The translations under genes were made by a program, and so were the position numbers. Source: Prauserella isguenensis (GTDB lineage Bacteria > Actinomycetota > Actinomycetes > Mycobacteriales > Pseudonocardiaceae). From it: 64,000 bases of DNA. The stretch covers positions 620,001 through 684,000 of the forward strand of contig NZ_JACHWU010000001.1 in assembly GCF_014191605.1 (NCBI RefSeq), read 5' to 3'. Under the pieces are notes generated by a model. It did no database searches, was not told where the DNA came from, and worked only from the letters and a program-made list of their open reading frames with translations. This document shows, in pieces, positions 45,258 through 55,503 of the stretch (its first letter is position 1; each line of letters starts with the position of its first letter).

Positions 45258-47876
45258 ATGAATGATGTCGTACTGGGCTTGACCGAGGTCGGCCTCGAGG
45301 ACGCCGGCCTCGTCGGGGGAAAGGGAGCCCAGCTGGGGGAACTGTCACGACTCGAGGGAGTCGACGTTCCCGCCGGATTCTGCGTGACCACGAGCGTTTT
45401 TCGCCGGGTCCTGGCCACAGCGCCGTCCTTGGACGAGAAGCTCGACCGGATCTCACGACTGGATCCCGGCGACCGCGAAACGATTCGCAGCCTCGCCGAG
45501 GAGATCAGGAACGTCATCGAAGGCGTTACCGTTCCCGGCGACGTCGCCGAGGCGGTCACCGCTCGGGTCGACGCCGGCACCGCCTACGCCGTCCGTTCCA
45601 GTGCCACGGCCGAAGACCTGCCGACGGCATCGTTCGCGGGCCAGCAGGACACGTATCTGAACGTCGGCGCCGCCGACGTCCTGCACCACGTCCGCAGGTG
45701 CTGGGCCTCGCTGTTCACCGAACGTGCCGTGACCTACCGGCTGCGGAACGGATTCGGCCGCCCCAGCGCCGATCCCAGCGCCGACCACGACGGCATCGGC
45801 ATGGCCGTCGTCGTGCAGCGGATGGCCTCCCCGGACGCGTCGGGAATCATGTTCACCGCCGCGCCCACCACCGGGGATCGGACGATCACCGCCATCGCGG
45901 CGAATCTCGGCCTCGGCGAAACCGTTGTGGGCGGAATGGACGACTCCGACTCGTTCATCGTGCGCAGCGGGGAGGTCGTCGACTCGACGATCGTCGGGAA
46001 AAGGTCGGCCGTTCGCGCGGCACCGGGCGGCGGAACTGCGGAGGTCGACATCCCGCCGCAGCAGCGGCGCCTGCCGTCACTGACCGACGAGCAGGCCGTG
46101 CGACTCGACGAGCTGGGCAGCCGGATCGAGGCGCATTTCGGCAGGCCGCAGGACATCGAGTGGTGCCGCACCGGCGACGAGTTCCTGATCGTCCAAAGCA
46201 GACCGATCACGACCGTGTTCCCGATCCCCGAGGCGGCCGACGACCGCAATCGCGTCTACGTCTCGGTCGGTCACCAGCAGATGATGACCGACGCCATGAA
46301 GCCGCTCGGACTGTCGGTGTGGCTGCTGACCACGCCCGCACCGATGGTCCACGCGGGCGGCAGGCTGTTCGTCGACGTCACCGAGCGCCTGGCCTCCCCC
46401 GCGACGCGCGACGGTCTGCTCGGCGCACTGGGCGGTTCCGACCCGTTGATCGGCGATGCACTCCGCACGGTCGCCGACCGCGACGGGTTCCTCACCCCTC
46501 CCGCCGACCCGAGCTCGCAGCCCGCGCCACCACCGTCGACCGCGAGCGCCGCGGAGGCGATCGAACCGGACCCGTCGATCCCGGAGAAGCTGATCGCACG
46601 CCACGAGGAATCGCTCGCCGCCACGAAACGGCGGGTACCGGCGGTGTCCGGACCGGAACTGTTCGACGCGATCCTCGAGGATCTGCAGGAACTGAGGCAG
46701 ATCATGTTCGATCCCGACAGCCACCGGGTGATCATGGCTGTGACGGAGGCGGTGTCCTGGCTGGACGAGCGGCTGCCCGAATGGCTGGGCGAACATGGTC
46801 TCACGGACGCACTGACGCAGTCGGCACCGAACAACGTGACCTCGGAGATGGGCCTGGCGCTGCTGGATGTGGCCGACGCGATCCGCCCGCATCCGGAGGC
46901 GATCGCCGTCCTGAACGACACCGGCGGCGACGAGTTCCTCGAACGGCTCGCGACCGTACCCGGCGGCGAGGAAGCGCGCCGGGCCATTCGGTCCTATCTG
47001 GACAACTACGGCATGCGGTGCGTCGGCGAGATCGACATCACCACGCCGCGGTGGAGCGAACGGCCGTCGGCGCTCGCGCCGGTGATCCTCGGCAACATCG
47101 CGGGATTCGAACCGGGAGAGGCACGGCGGCGGTTCGAACACGGCAAGCAGGAGGCGCAGCGGACGAAACGCGACGTGCTCGACCGGCTCCGGGCCCTGCC
47201 GGACGGCGACCGCAAGGCCGCGGAGACCGAGCGGATGATCGACGTCCTCCGCACGTTCATCGGCTACCGCGAGTACCCGAAGTACGGCATGGTCTGCCGC
47301 TACTTCGTGTACAAGCAGGCGTTGTTGGCCGAAGCCGACCGGCTCGTGACCGCAGGGGCGCTGACCGACCGCGAGGACGTCTTCTTCCTGACGTTCGACG
47401 AGTTCCGCGAGCTCGCCCGCACGCGGCGGGCCGACCACGACGTCATCGCCCGGCGTAAGACGGAGTTCGAGGCGTATCGGACGCTGACGCCGCCGCGGGT
47501 GCTCACCTCGGACGGCGAGGCCGTGGAGGGGTCGTACCGACGCGAGGACCTGCCCGAGCGTGCGATGGCGGGGTTGCCGGTGTCGCGGGGCACGGTCGAG
47601 GGACGCGCCCGGGTCGTACTGGACCTGGCCGACGCCGATCTGCAGGAGGGCGACATCCTCGTCACCGCCTACACCGATCCGAGCTGGTCACCGCTGTTCG
47701 TGTCGGCGGCAGGCCTGGTGACGGAGGTCGGCGGCCAGCTGACGCACGGCGCCGTGATCGCCCGCGAGTACGGTCTGCCCGCGGTCGTGGGTGTGGAATA
47801 CGCGACGCGGCTGCTCGTCGACGGCGCGCGTATCCGCGTCGACGGCACCCACGGCTACGTCGAAGTCCTCGACTAG
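45258..47876 (+). CDS. rph: Rifampin phosphotransferase
   Basis: Inactivates rifamycins by phosphorylating the ansa-bridge hydroxyl with ATP and water. 872 residues: ATP-binding domain about 1-325 (GGKGAQLGELSRL, YAVRSSATAEDLPTASFAGQQDTYLN), a rifamycin-binding helical domain about 330-755 starting VYVSVGHQQMMTDAMKPLG, and a PEP-synthase-like swivelling His domain with catalytic His830 in QLTHGAVIAREYGLPAVVG. ATG 45258 follows AGGGGGAA. A RAE-like site upstream implies rifamycin induction. Confidence 0.95.
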   Translation: MNDVVLGLTEVGLEDAGLVGGKGAQLGELSRLEGVDVPAGFCVTTSVFRRVLATAPSLDEKLDRISRLDPGDRETIRSLAEEIRNVIEGVTVPGDVAEAVTARVDAGTAYAVRSSATAEDLPTASFAGQQDTYLNVGAADVLHHVRRCWASLFTERAVTYRLRNGFGRPSADPSADHDGIGMAVVVQRMASPDASGIMFTAAPTTGDRTITAIAANLGLGETVVGGMDDSDSFIVRSGEVVDSTIVGKRSAVRAAPGGGTAEVDIPPQQRRLPSLTDEQAVRLDELGSRIEAHFGRPQDIEWCRTGDEFLIVQSRPITTVFPIPEAADDRNRVYVSVGHQQMMTDAMKPLGLSVWLLTTPAPMVHAGGRLFVDVTERLASPATRDGLLGALGGSDPLIGDALRTVADRDGFLTPPADPSSQPAPPPSTASAAEAIEPDPSIPEKLIARHEESLAATKRRVPAVSGPELFDAILEDLQELRQIMFDPDSHRVIMAVTEAVSWLDERLPEWLGEHGLTDALTQSAPNNVTSEMGLALLDVADAIRPHPEAIAVLNDTGGDEFLERLATVPGGEEARRAIRSYLDNYGMRCVGEIDITTPRWSERPSALAPVILGNIAGFEPGEARRRFEHGKQEAQRTKRDVLDRLRALPDGDRKAAETERMIDVLRTFIGYREYPKYGMVCRYFVYKQALLAEADRLVTAGALTDREDVFFLTFDEFRELARTRRADHDVIARRKTEFEAYRTLTPPRVLTSDGEAVEGSYRREDLPERAMAGLPVSRGTVEGRARVVLDLADADLQEGDILVTAYTDPSWSPLFVSAAGLVTEVGGQLTHGAVIAREYGLPAVVGVEYATRLLVDGARIRVDGTHGYVEVLD

Positions 47877-47899
47877 ACCGGCGCCTCGGCCGGTCCGCG

Positions 47900-49204
47900 T
47901 CACCGCGGCAGGACGTCGGAGTCGAGCCAGGCGGTGAAGAACCGGTCCAGTGAGCGGCCCGCATGCCGGGCCGCCAGTGCGGTGAACTCGGCGGTCGTCA
48001 CGGTCGAGTGCCGGTGGGTGCTCGTCCAGTCGCGCAGCAGTGCGAAGAACGTGTCGTCGCCGAGTTCACCGCGCAACGCGTGCAGCGTGAGCGCGCCGCC
48101 CTTGTAGACGCGCTCCGAGAACATCTCCGAGATGCCGGGGTCGGCGATACGCGGTCCGCTCCCCTGCTGCGCCGGGGCTCCGCGCCACCGGCGGGCCAGC
48201 GTGTCGGCGGATTCGCCGCCGGAGCTCTCGGACCAGAGCCACTCGGCGTACGTGGCGAAGCCCTCGTTGAGCCAGATGTGCCGCCAGTCGGCGACCGTGA
48301 GGCTGTTGCCGAACCACTGGTGCGCGAACTCGTGCACGACGAGTCGTTCGTGGGTGCGCCGCCCGTCGACGTGCCCGGCTCCGAACACGGCCATGCCCTG
48401 GGCTTCGATGGGGTCGTCGAGTTCGTCGTCGGTGACCACGACCGCGTAGTCGCCGAACGGGTACGGGCCGAACCACCCTTCGAGGGCGGTGCGCATGTCC
48501 GGCTGCCTGCCGAAGTCGACGAGCGCGTTCTCGCGCAGCCGCGTGGGGACGAACAGCCGGGCGCCGCCGAGGTCGACGTCGTCGTAGTATCCGATTTGGA
48601 CGCTCACGAGGTACGGTGCCGTCGGTTCGGCCCGTTCGAACACCCACCTGACCGTGCTCGCCGATCTGCGCCGGTCGACGAGACCGCCCGTGGCGACGAC
48701 GGTGTACGGCGCGGGGACCTTCAACGCGAGGCGGTAGGTCGCCTTGTCCGCCGGGTGGTCGTTGCACGGGAACCACGTCGGCGCGCCGATCGGCTGGCTC
48801 GCCACGAGTGCGCCCTCGGTGAGCTCGTCCCAGCCGACGTCGCCCCACTCCGGTGACGACAGCGGCTCCGGGTTTCCCGCGTAGCGCACCTCGACCGTGA
48901 ACTCCGCGCCCTCGGCGATCGACCGCGCGGGTTTGACCCGCAGCTTGTGACCGCGGTGCGTGTACCGGGCGTTCGTGCCCGACACCTGTACGCGGCTCAG
49001 CTTGTAGTCGGTGAAGTCGAGCGTGAACGCCGACAGCGGCTGCGTGGCGACGGCGGTGATGCGGGCGGTGCCGGACAGCCGGTTGGCGACGGGGCGGTAC
49101 TCGAGGTCGAGGTCGTAGTGACGTACCCGGTAGCCGCCGTTGCCGTGGGCGGGCAGGTAGGAGTCGCCGGAGCGGTCGGCTCCGGGTTCGGGCTGCGCCG
49201 TCAC
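47900..49204 (-). CDS. M1-family zinc aminopeptidase
   Basis: 434 residues, short for M1 because only the N-terminal saddle and catalytic domains are present. Zinc motif HEFAHQWFG at about 291-299 with the downstream Glu in WLNEGFATYAEW; GMAVFG replaces the usual GAMEN exopeptidase motif (DDPIEAQGMAVFGAG). No signal peptide is evident. GTG 49204 overlaps the stop of the large NRPS-like gene (GTGA), so the two are coupled. It may cleave the product or a partner of that enzyme. Confidence 0.9.
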   Translation of the reverse strand: MTAQPEPGADRSGDSYLPAHGNGGYRVRHYDLDLEYRPVANRLSGTARITAVATQPLSAFTLDFTDYKLSRVQVSGTNARYTHRGHKLRVKPARSIAEGAEFTVEVRYAGNPEPLSSPEWGDVGWDELTEGALVASQPIGAPTWFPCNDHPADKATYRLALKVPAPYTVVATGGLVDRRRSASTVRWVFERAEPTAPYLVSVQIGYYDDVDLGGARLFVPTRLRENALVDFGRQPDMRTALEGWFGPYPFGDYAVVVTDDELDDPIEAQGMAVFGAGHVDGRRTHERLVVHEFAHQWFGNSLTVADWRHIWLNEGFATYAEWLWSESSGGESADTLARRWRGAPAQQGSGPRIADPGISEMFSERVYKGGALTLHALRGELGDDTFFALLRDWTSTHRHSTVTTAEFTALAARHAGRSLDRFFTAWLDSDVLPR

Positions 49205-52200
49205 GTGTGCCCCCACCCGGTTTCGTCACCCGACCGGCGCTCCTCGCCCCACGCCGCGATCGGATTGCCCTGCCAACGGGAGTCGGCGGGCACTGTGTCG
49301 CCTCGCGTGACGAGCGATCCGGGGCCCACGGTCGTACGGTCGCCGATGCCGCCGCCGGGCAGCACGATGCCGTGCGGGCCGAGCGTCGCGCCCTCGCCGA
49401 ACTCGACGGTGTCCATGCTCATGACCCGATCATGGAACAGGTGTGTCTGGACGACGCACCCGCGATTCACCGTGGCGCCGTCACCGATGCGGATGAGGTC
49501 CGACTCGGGCAGCCAGTACGTCTCGACCCACGTTCCCCTGCCGATCCGCGCGCCCATCGTGCGCAGCCACGCGGGCAGCAGCGGCGTTCCTCCGACGCCG
49601 CCGACGAACCACGGCACGGCGAGCGTCTCGACGAACGCGTCCGCCAGCTCGGCGCGCCACACGAAAGCACTCCACAGTGGACGTTCGGTCGCCCGGAACC
49701 GGCCGACCAGCGACCACTTCGCCACGGTCGAGACGGCCGCGGCCGCGACGCCCGCGACGAGCAGCACGACCCCAGAGGACAGTGCGGCCACCCACAGGCC
49801 GTACGCCGACCACACGGCCAGCAGCGCGGCGACGACCAGCACCGACAGCGCCACCGAGCACATCACCGGAACGACCCGGCACAGTTCGACGGCCGCGCGC
49901 GCCGCCTTGAGCCTGCGCGGCGGGTCGAACGTGCGGCTGGTGTCCCCGCTCTCGACGGCGCGGCGCAACGGCATCGGCGGCATGCCGAGCCAGGACGAGC
50001 CCTTCTTCGCCTTCTTCGGGGTCGAGGAGAGCACGCCGACGAGCCCCCGTTTGGGAACGGACCGGCCGGGCGCGGTGATGCCCGAGTTGCCGAGGAACGC
50101 CTGCTTGCCGATGCGCGCGGGCGCGACGTGCAGCCAGCCGTTCCCGAGTTCGTACGCGGCGACCATGGTGTCGTCGGCGAGGAACGCGCCGTCGGCGATC
50201 TTGGTCATCTTCGGCACCGCGAGCACGGTCGAGGCCTCGACTCCGCTGCCGACCTTCGCGCCGAGCAGCCTCAGCCACACGGGTGTCAGCAGGCTGGCGT
50301 ACAGCGGGAACAGTGCGGAGCGCGCGGCGTCCATGAGCCGCTCCGTGGCCCACACCTGCCACGCGAGCCTGCTGTGCACGGGGTGGAAACCCTCGCGCAG
50401 GCCGATGCCGAGGGCGCGCACGCCCACCAGCACGAGCGCGGCGTACGTGCCCAGGTATGAGAGGGCCGCGACGGGTGTCAGCGCGAGCATCGGGCCGAGC
50501 GCCGCGGCGAGTCCGGACGCCGACGCGGCCGCCGAGCCGAGGACCGCGACCGCGGGCAACGCCGCGGCGGCGGGCAGCATGCCGAGCACGAACGAGGCGA
50601 CGTCGTAAGCCAGCGACCAGCGCCGCTTCCGGGGTGCCGAATTCGAGGGCCAGCGCAACGCGCCCTTCGGATCGCCGGTCGCGGGCGAACCGGCCCAGCG
50701 CCTGCCCGCGGGCACGGCGCCGCGCACCGTCGCACCGGCGGCCACCTCGGCGCCCTTGCCGATGCGCGCGCCGGGGAACAACGTGCTCCGCGCAGCCACG
50801 CGCGCGCCTGCGCCGATGCGGATCTTGCCGATGTGGACGAGGTCGCCCTCGACCCAGTGACCGGACAGGTCGGTCTCGGGTTCGACGGCGGCTCCGCGGC
50901 CCAGTTTGAGCATCCCGGTGACGGGCGGCGGGGCGTGCAGATCGACGTCCGCGCCGATCTTGGCGCCGAGCAGGCGTGCGTAGTGGGTCATCCACGATGC
51001 ACCGGCGACCTCGGTGGCACCCGTGACGTCGGCGAGCCGTTCGGCCGTCCACAACCGCAGGTGTACCCGGCCGCCGCGCGGGTACCGACCGGGCCGCAGG
51101 CCGCGAAGCAGCAGCCGGGCGCCCGCCGCAGACACCGCGATGCGGCCCGCGGGGCTGAACAGCACGAGCCACGCCGCGGCGAGCGCCCACCACGGCACCG
51201 TGGGGGCCCACGCGACTCCCGCGAACACGCCGAGGGCCGTCGACAGCGCGGCCGCGATGGTCGTCCACCGGAGTCCGACGACCGTCAGCAGCGGCAGCAG
51301 CACGAGGCTCTGCACCAGGCCGGTCGACGCGGGCACCGGCGAGACCCGGCGGCGACGGGTGGGCGTGCCGTCGAGGCCGTCGAGCTTCTCGGCCAGGTCG
51401 CCGAGCCGGGGATGGGTGTACACGTCGCTGACCGACACCTCGGGATACCGGGTGCGGACGCGCGAGACGAGTTGCGCCGCGGTGAGGCTGCCGCCGCCGC
51501 AGGTGAAGAAGTCCGCCTTCGCGTCGCCGACGCTCACGCCGAGAATCGAGGCCCACTCCTCGGCCAGCCACTGTTCGGTCTCAGACAGGCCGTCGTCGGC
51601 GCCGGCCACCGAGCCGGCGGGCAGCGGCCACGGCAGCGCTGCGCGGTCGACCTTGCCGGAGGTGCGCACCGGCAGGTCGTCGACCACGGCGAGCAGCGGC
51701 ACCAGCGCGGCGGGCAACTGTTCCCGCAGGCGTGCGACGGCGGCGTCGGTGTCGAATCCGCTCGCCTCGCCGTCGGCCGGCAACACGTAGCCGACGAGGA
51801 CCTGGTTGCCCGCGTCCGTCCTGCGCACGGCGGCCGCGGCGCCCGCGACACCGGGCAGCGACTGCAACGCGCCGTCCACCTCCCCGAGTTCGATGCGCCT
51901 GCCACCGAGTTTGACCTGCTCGTCGGCCCTGCCGAGGAAGACGAGCCCCTCGGGATCGGCGCGCACCAGGTCGCCGCTGCGGTAGGCGCGTTCCCAGCCG
52001 AGCGACGGCAGTGGGGCGAACTTCTCGGCGTCCTTGCCCTCGTCGAGGTAGCGCGCGAGGCCGACGCCGCCGATCACGAGTTCGCCGGTGGAGCCCATCG
52101 GCACGGGTTCGCCGTCGTCGCCGACCACGGCGAGCTGCCAGCCGTGCAGCGGCAGCCCGATGCGCACCTGGCCCTCGGCGGACAGCTGCGACCCGCAGGC

Positions 52201-53133
52201 GACGACGGTGGCCTCGGTCGGCCCGTAGGTGTTCCACGCCTCCCGTCCTTCGACGGCGACGCGTGCCGCCAGTTCGGGCGGGCACGCCTCCCCGCCGAAG
52301 ATGAGCAGCCGGATGTCCTCCAGCGCTTCGGCCGGCCACAGCGCGGCGAGCGTCGGCACGGTGGACACGGCGGAGATGCGGCGTTCGAGCAGCCACGGCC
52401 CGAGGTCGACGCCGGTGCGCACGAGGTCACGCGGCGCCGGAACGAGGCAGGCGCCGTGCCGCCACGCGAGCCACATCTCCTCGCAGGAGGCGTCGAACGC
52501 CACCGACAGGCCCGCCAGCACGCGGTCGCCGGGCCCGAGCGGTTCGTCGGTGAGGAACAGCTGCGCCTCGGCGTCGACGAACGCCGCCGCGCTGCCGTGG
52601 CTGACGGCGACACCCTTGGGCTTGCCGGTCGACCCGGACGTGAAGATGATCCACGCGTCGTCGTCCGGCGATGGCGTGCCGTGCATGCCCCGCGGCTCGC
52701 CGACCCGCTCGACCGCACCGCCGTCCCGCAGGACCACGCTCACCTCGGCCTCGCCGAACACGAGCTCGGCACGTTCCTGCGGGTCGTCGATGTCGACCGG
52801 GACGTAGGCGGCGCCGGCCGCGAGCGTGCCCAGGATCGCCACGTACAGCTCGGCCGTGCCCGAGGAGATGCGGATGCCGACGCGGTCACCGACGCCGACA
52901 CCTTCGGCGGCCAGCTTCGCCCGCACGGTGTCGATCTCCGCGGCGAGGCCGCGGTAGGTCAGGACGGTGGAGCCGTCGTCGACGGCGGGTGCGTCCTTGT
53001 GCCGCGCGATGGTGTCGTCGAGGACGTCGAGCAGGGTCCGGATCGTCGGCGCGGGCCCGGTGCGGAACACGGCCCGGGCGGCGGGATCGGGGGCGGGCGT
53101 CGGTCCGGCAGGTCTGTCGATCGCGATCGTCAC
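49201..53133 (-). CDS. Pls/PosA-type NRPS-like membrane enzyme
   Basis: 1310 residues. An adenylation domain (about 30-510; IIFTSGSTGKPKGVAVSH, NTYGPTEAT, YRSGDLVR, TSGKVDR) and a carrier domain with phosphopantetheine Ser549 (FFTCGGGSLTA) are followed by a C-terminal region of about 700 residues with several membrane helices and three hexapeptide left-handed-helix segments (such as GARIGKGAEVAAGATVRGAV). This is the terminal-domain architecture of poly-lysine synthetase relatives. No condensation domain, so it may make an isopeptide or transfer one activated amino acid. Product unknown. Confidence 0.9.
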   Translation of the reverse strand: MTIAIDRPAGPTPAPDPAARAVFRTGPAPTIRTLLDVLDDTIARHKDAPAVDDGSTVLTYRGLAAEIDTVRAKLAAEGVGVGDRVGIRISSGTAELYVAILGTLAAGAAYVPVDIDDPQERAELVFGEAEVSVVLRDGGAVERVGEPRGMHGTPSPDDDAWIIFTSGSTGKPKGVAVSHGSAAAFVDAEAQLFLTDEPLGPGDRVLAGLSVAFDASCEEMWLAWRHGACLVPAPRDLVRTGVDLGPWLLERRISAVSTVPTLAALWPAEALEDIRLLIFGGEACPPELAARVAVEGREAWNTYGPTEATVVACGSQLSAEGQVRIGLPLHGWQLAVVGDDGEPVPMGSTGELVIGGVGLARYLDEGKDAEKFAPLPSLGWERAYRSGDLVRADPEGLVFLGRADEQVKLGGRRIELGEVDGALQSLPGVAGAAAAVRRTDAGNQVLVGYVLPADGEASGFDTDAAVARLREQLPAALVPLLAVVDDLPVRTSGKVDRAALPWPLPAGSVAGADDGLSETEQWLAEEWASILGVSVGDAKADFFTCGGGSLTAAQLVSRVRTRYPEVSVSDVYTHPRLGDLAEKLDGLDGTPTRRRRVSPVPASTGLVQSLVLLPLLTVVGLRWTTIAAALSTALGVFAGVAWAPTVPWWALAAAWLVLFSPAGRIAVSAAGARLLLRGLRPGRYPRGGRVHLRLWTAERLADVTGATEVAGASWMTHYARLLGAKIGADVDLHAPPPVTGMLKLGRGAAVEPETDLSGHWVEGDLVHIGKIRIGAGARVAARSTLFPGARIGKGAEVAAGATVRGAVPAGRRWAGSPATGDPKGALRWPSNSAPRKRRWSLAYDVASFVLGMLPAAAALPAVAVLGSAAASASGLAAALGPMLALTPVAALSYLGTYAALVLVGVRALGIGLREGFHPVHSRLAWQVWATERLMDAARSALFPLYASLLTPVWLRLLGAKVGSGVEASTVLAVPKMTKIADGAFLADDTMVAAYELGNGWLHVAPARIGKQAFLGNSGITAPGRSVPKRGLVGVLSSTPKKAKKGSSWLGMPPMPLRRAVESGDTSRTFDPPRRLKAARAAVELCRVVPVMCSVALSVLVVAALLAVWSAYGLWVAALSSGVVLLVAGVAAAAVSTVAKWSLVGRFRATERPLWSAFVWRAELADAFVETLAVPWFVGGVGGTPLLPAWLRTMGARIGRGTWVETYWLPESDLIRIGDGATVNRGCVVQTHLFHDRVMSMDTVEFGEGATLGPHGIVLPGGGIGDRTTVGPGSLVTRGDTVPADSRWQGNPIAAWGEERRSGDETGWGHT

Positions 53134-53314
53134 AAGCCCTCACAGGCGCTATCCGGGCCAGCTCCGGGTGAGACGGCCGAGAACGACCGATCAGCATACC
53201 CAGCATGAACAGCAGGTATCGGAGCGGTGTAGACAGGATCACACGACCGGGGAACCCACCCGCGCGTCACTCCGCCAGCCGGTGAACCACGATCGCACCC
53301 CCGTAGGGGGCCGG

Positions 53315-53902
53315 TCAGCCGTCGTCGCCCGGCGGGCGGCCGTCGGGCCACACGCACGGTGACGACGCGCCGAGCGACAGGCTGCCGTCCTTGCTCTGCT
53401 GCACCGACATGCGGAACGCGTCCCCCTCGTGCTCGACGGAGACGAACCTGTCGTCGGCCGACCGCTCGTCCGCCAGCACCCGGAAGCCGCCGGACGTCCA
53501 GTGGCCGTGGAGCGTGTCGACGACCTCGGCATTGCGTTCGGCCGGGACCTTGTCGAGCCAGTACGTCCTGCCGACCTGGTAGCGCCCGCGCGGACCGTTG
53601 TCGTCGGGGTCGGTGCACTCGAGCTCGTCGTCGCGTTGCAGGGTCAGCTCGGGTGTGACGGGGAGAGCGTCGACGGCGCTGTCGATGTGCTCCTGCGCCC
53701 GCTGACGCGCCTGTTCGATCGTCAAGGTGCCCACCGGCTGCCTGCCTTCCGTTCCGCCACCGTCCGTGCCGCTGTCGTTCGCGCCGCTGCCGTCCGTGTC
53801 ACTGTCCGACCCGCCTGCGCCGCAGCCCGCCAGCAACAGCGCCGCCGCCGTCACGGCGAGCAGCGTGCGCCGTGACCGCCGACGCCCGGGTTCCCTCGTC
53901 AT
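53315..53902 (-). CDS. Lipoprotein paired with DUF1023 hydrolase (copy A)
   Basis: 195 residues with a signal peptide ending LLLAGC (Cys27), a Gly/Ser/Asp-rich spacer and a globular domain (about 55-190) with LTIEQARQRAQEHIDSAVDALP, LQRDDELECTDPDDNGPRGRYQVG and a C-terminal SPCVWPDG. Two Cys pairs could form disulfides outside the cell. Family unknown. ATG 53902 is 4 bases after the hydrolase stop, so it belongs to the same operon. A second copy without the signal peptide lies at 59595-60005. Confidence 0.82.
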   Translation of the reverse strand: MTREPGRRRSRRTLLAVTAAALLLAGCGAGGSDSDTDGSGANDSGTDGGGTEGRQPVGTLTIEQARQRAQEHIDSAVDALPVTPELTLQRDDELECTDPDDNGPRGRYQVGRTYWLDKVPAERNAEVVDTLHGHWTSGGFRVLADERSADDRFVSVEHEGDAFRMSVQQSKDGSLSLGASSPCVWPDGRPPGDDG

Positions 53903-53906
53903 GGAC

Positions 53907-55502
53907 TCATGATGACGGTGACTCGCCGACCACGATGCGCCCCAGGTTGCGCAACGGTGTGGAGTTCTCGTCCCAGTACTCCGAATGGGCGTCCGGCGAG
54001 GTTCCGTACCACGAATCCGTGCCCTCGCCCGCGTCGAACACCTCGGCGCCGAAGTCCTCGTTGATGGGCTGGTTGTCGTGGATGAACGGCGGCGTGTTGC
54101 GGATGATGTCGTTCTCGGCCGTCCCTGCGTAGACGTTGGCGTCGTCGGGCAGGTCGAGTTCGGACACGTGGTCGGCGCCCACACCGGGACTGCCGATGAA
54201 CACGGCGTTGTCGACGTCGAGGTGCCCGCCCTGCGCCGAGTGTCCGACCACGGTGGACCCGTAGCTGTGGCCGATGAGCGTGTTGGTCGACGGCTGTCCC
54301 TCGTGGGTCGCACGCAGACCGTCCTGAAAGGACCGAAGGTCGCCTGCGGCGTCCTCGGCGTAGCCGGCCCGCGTCGCCTCGTTCAGATCCTGCGGTGCGT
54401 CGTAGCCGACCCACGTGATCGCCGCGTTGCGGCTGCCGCGGTCGGTCTGCGCCGCCTGGTCGAGGAGCGCGTCGGCCCTGTCCAACTCGCCGCCGATGTT
54501 CGACAGGTTGGCTCCCGTTCCGGGAACCGACGTGACGACGTTGTCGGCGGTGTCGGGGTTTCCGGTGGCGACGACGCCGCGGCCGTTGCCGTCGGTGGCG
54601 AAGTCGAGCAGGTACGCCTGCGGCCGGGTTCCGGTCGGTTCCCGTTCGAGCCGCTCCTGGATGGGTTCGAGACCGTTCAACGTGCGGTCGATCTCCTCGA
54701 GCTCGGTCGCCTCCTCCGAATACTTCGCAGGGCCGAGCTCCTCCAGTTCGTCGCGACGTCCGGTCAGGTGCGTGTACTCCTCGGCGAACCGGAGGCGGTT
54801 GGCCCGGTCGCGGTCCTCCGCCGGAATCCCGTCCATCCCGCCGATCACGTCGCCGTGCGTGTAGACGGCCGATTCCTGTTCGGTAGGGCTGAGTCCGTCC
54901 CACCACTCCTTGACCTCGGCGGGCGAGGCGTCGCTCGGAATGTCGCTCGGGGTGATGACGTGGTCCGCGCCGGTGGCTTCGAGTTCCAGTCCCGCCGCTT
55001 CCGGTGTCGCCTTGGTCAACGCCGACACCGCGGTCCGGTCGGCCTCGTTGACGGCGCTGAGCGCGCGGGAGATCTTCCCGGTCAGTTCGTCCGCGAGGTC
55101 CGATGCCGCCTGCTTCTCGTCGTCGCTGCGCATGTCGCCGGGTCCGCCGGGAATCGCGCGGACGGTGCCGTCGGTCTGCACGCGCAGGTGCCCGGACGAT
55201 TCGACGGTCTCGACCACACCGTTGACCGTTTTCTGCGCATCGGAGACGGCGTCGGACAAGGTGCGCAACGCCGGCGGGATCTTCTCCATGTACTCGGCGG
55301 CCGTGGCGTAGCCTCCCCGCACATCGGTGACGTGCGACCGTGCCGTGTCGGCGGCCTCGCCGCTCCACCCCTCGAGCGAACGCGCCGCCGACCCGAGGTC
55401 GGAATCGGTGGACGACAGCTCGCCCGCCAGTCGCGACCACTTGTTCGCGAGGTTGTCGAAGGCGTCCGGTTCCGCCGCCCGCAGTTGTTCGTACGAGACC
55501 AC
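53907..55502 (-). CDS. DUF1023 alpha/beta hydrolase with N-terminal WXG-like helical domain (copy A)
   Basis: 531 residues. The first 130 are helical with LEGWSGEAADTARSHV, like WXG100/PPE-type export-associated domains. The C-terminal half is a DUF1023 hydrolase: VVATGNPDTADNVVTSVPGTG, nucleophile Ser413 in GHSYGSTVVG, and an Asp/His pair expected near AENDIIRNTPPF. GTG 55502 follows GGAGG (55509-55513). It is one base after a small WXG100-like gene and precedes the lipoprotein. Substrate (lipid, peptidoglycan or toxin target) is unknown. Confidence 0.85.
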   Translation of the reverse strand: MVSYEQLRAAEPDAFDNLANKWSRLAGELSSTDSDLGSAARSLEGWSGEAADTARSHVTDVRGGYATAAEYMEKIPPALRTLSDAVSDAQKTVNGVVETVESSGHLRVQTDGTVRAIPGGPGDMRSDDEKQAASDLADELTGKISRALSAVNEADRTAVSALTKATPEAAGLELEATGADHVITPSDIPSDASPAEVKEWWDGLSPTEQESAVYTHGDVIGGMDGIPAEDRDRANRLRFAEEYTHLTGRRDELEELGPAKYSEEATELEEIDRTLNGLEPIQERLEREPTGTRPQAYLLDFATDGNGRGVVATGNPDTADNVVTSVPGTGANLSNIGGELDRADALLDQAAQTDRGSRNAAITWVGYDAPQDLNEATRAGYAEDAAGDLRSFQDGLRATHEGQPSTNTLIGHSYGSTVVGHSAQGGHLDVDNAVFIGSPGVGADHVSELDLPDDANVYAGTAENDIIRNTPPFIHDNQPINEDFGAEVFDAGEGTDSWYGTSPDAHSEYWDENSTPLRNLGRIVVGESPSS

Positions 55503-55503
55503 G

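Noticed and set aside
50833-53208. 791-codon plus-strand open frame
   Set aside because: Antisense to the NRPS-like gene, whose A-domain motifs are intact; the product is low-complexity.
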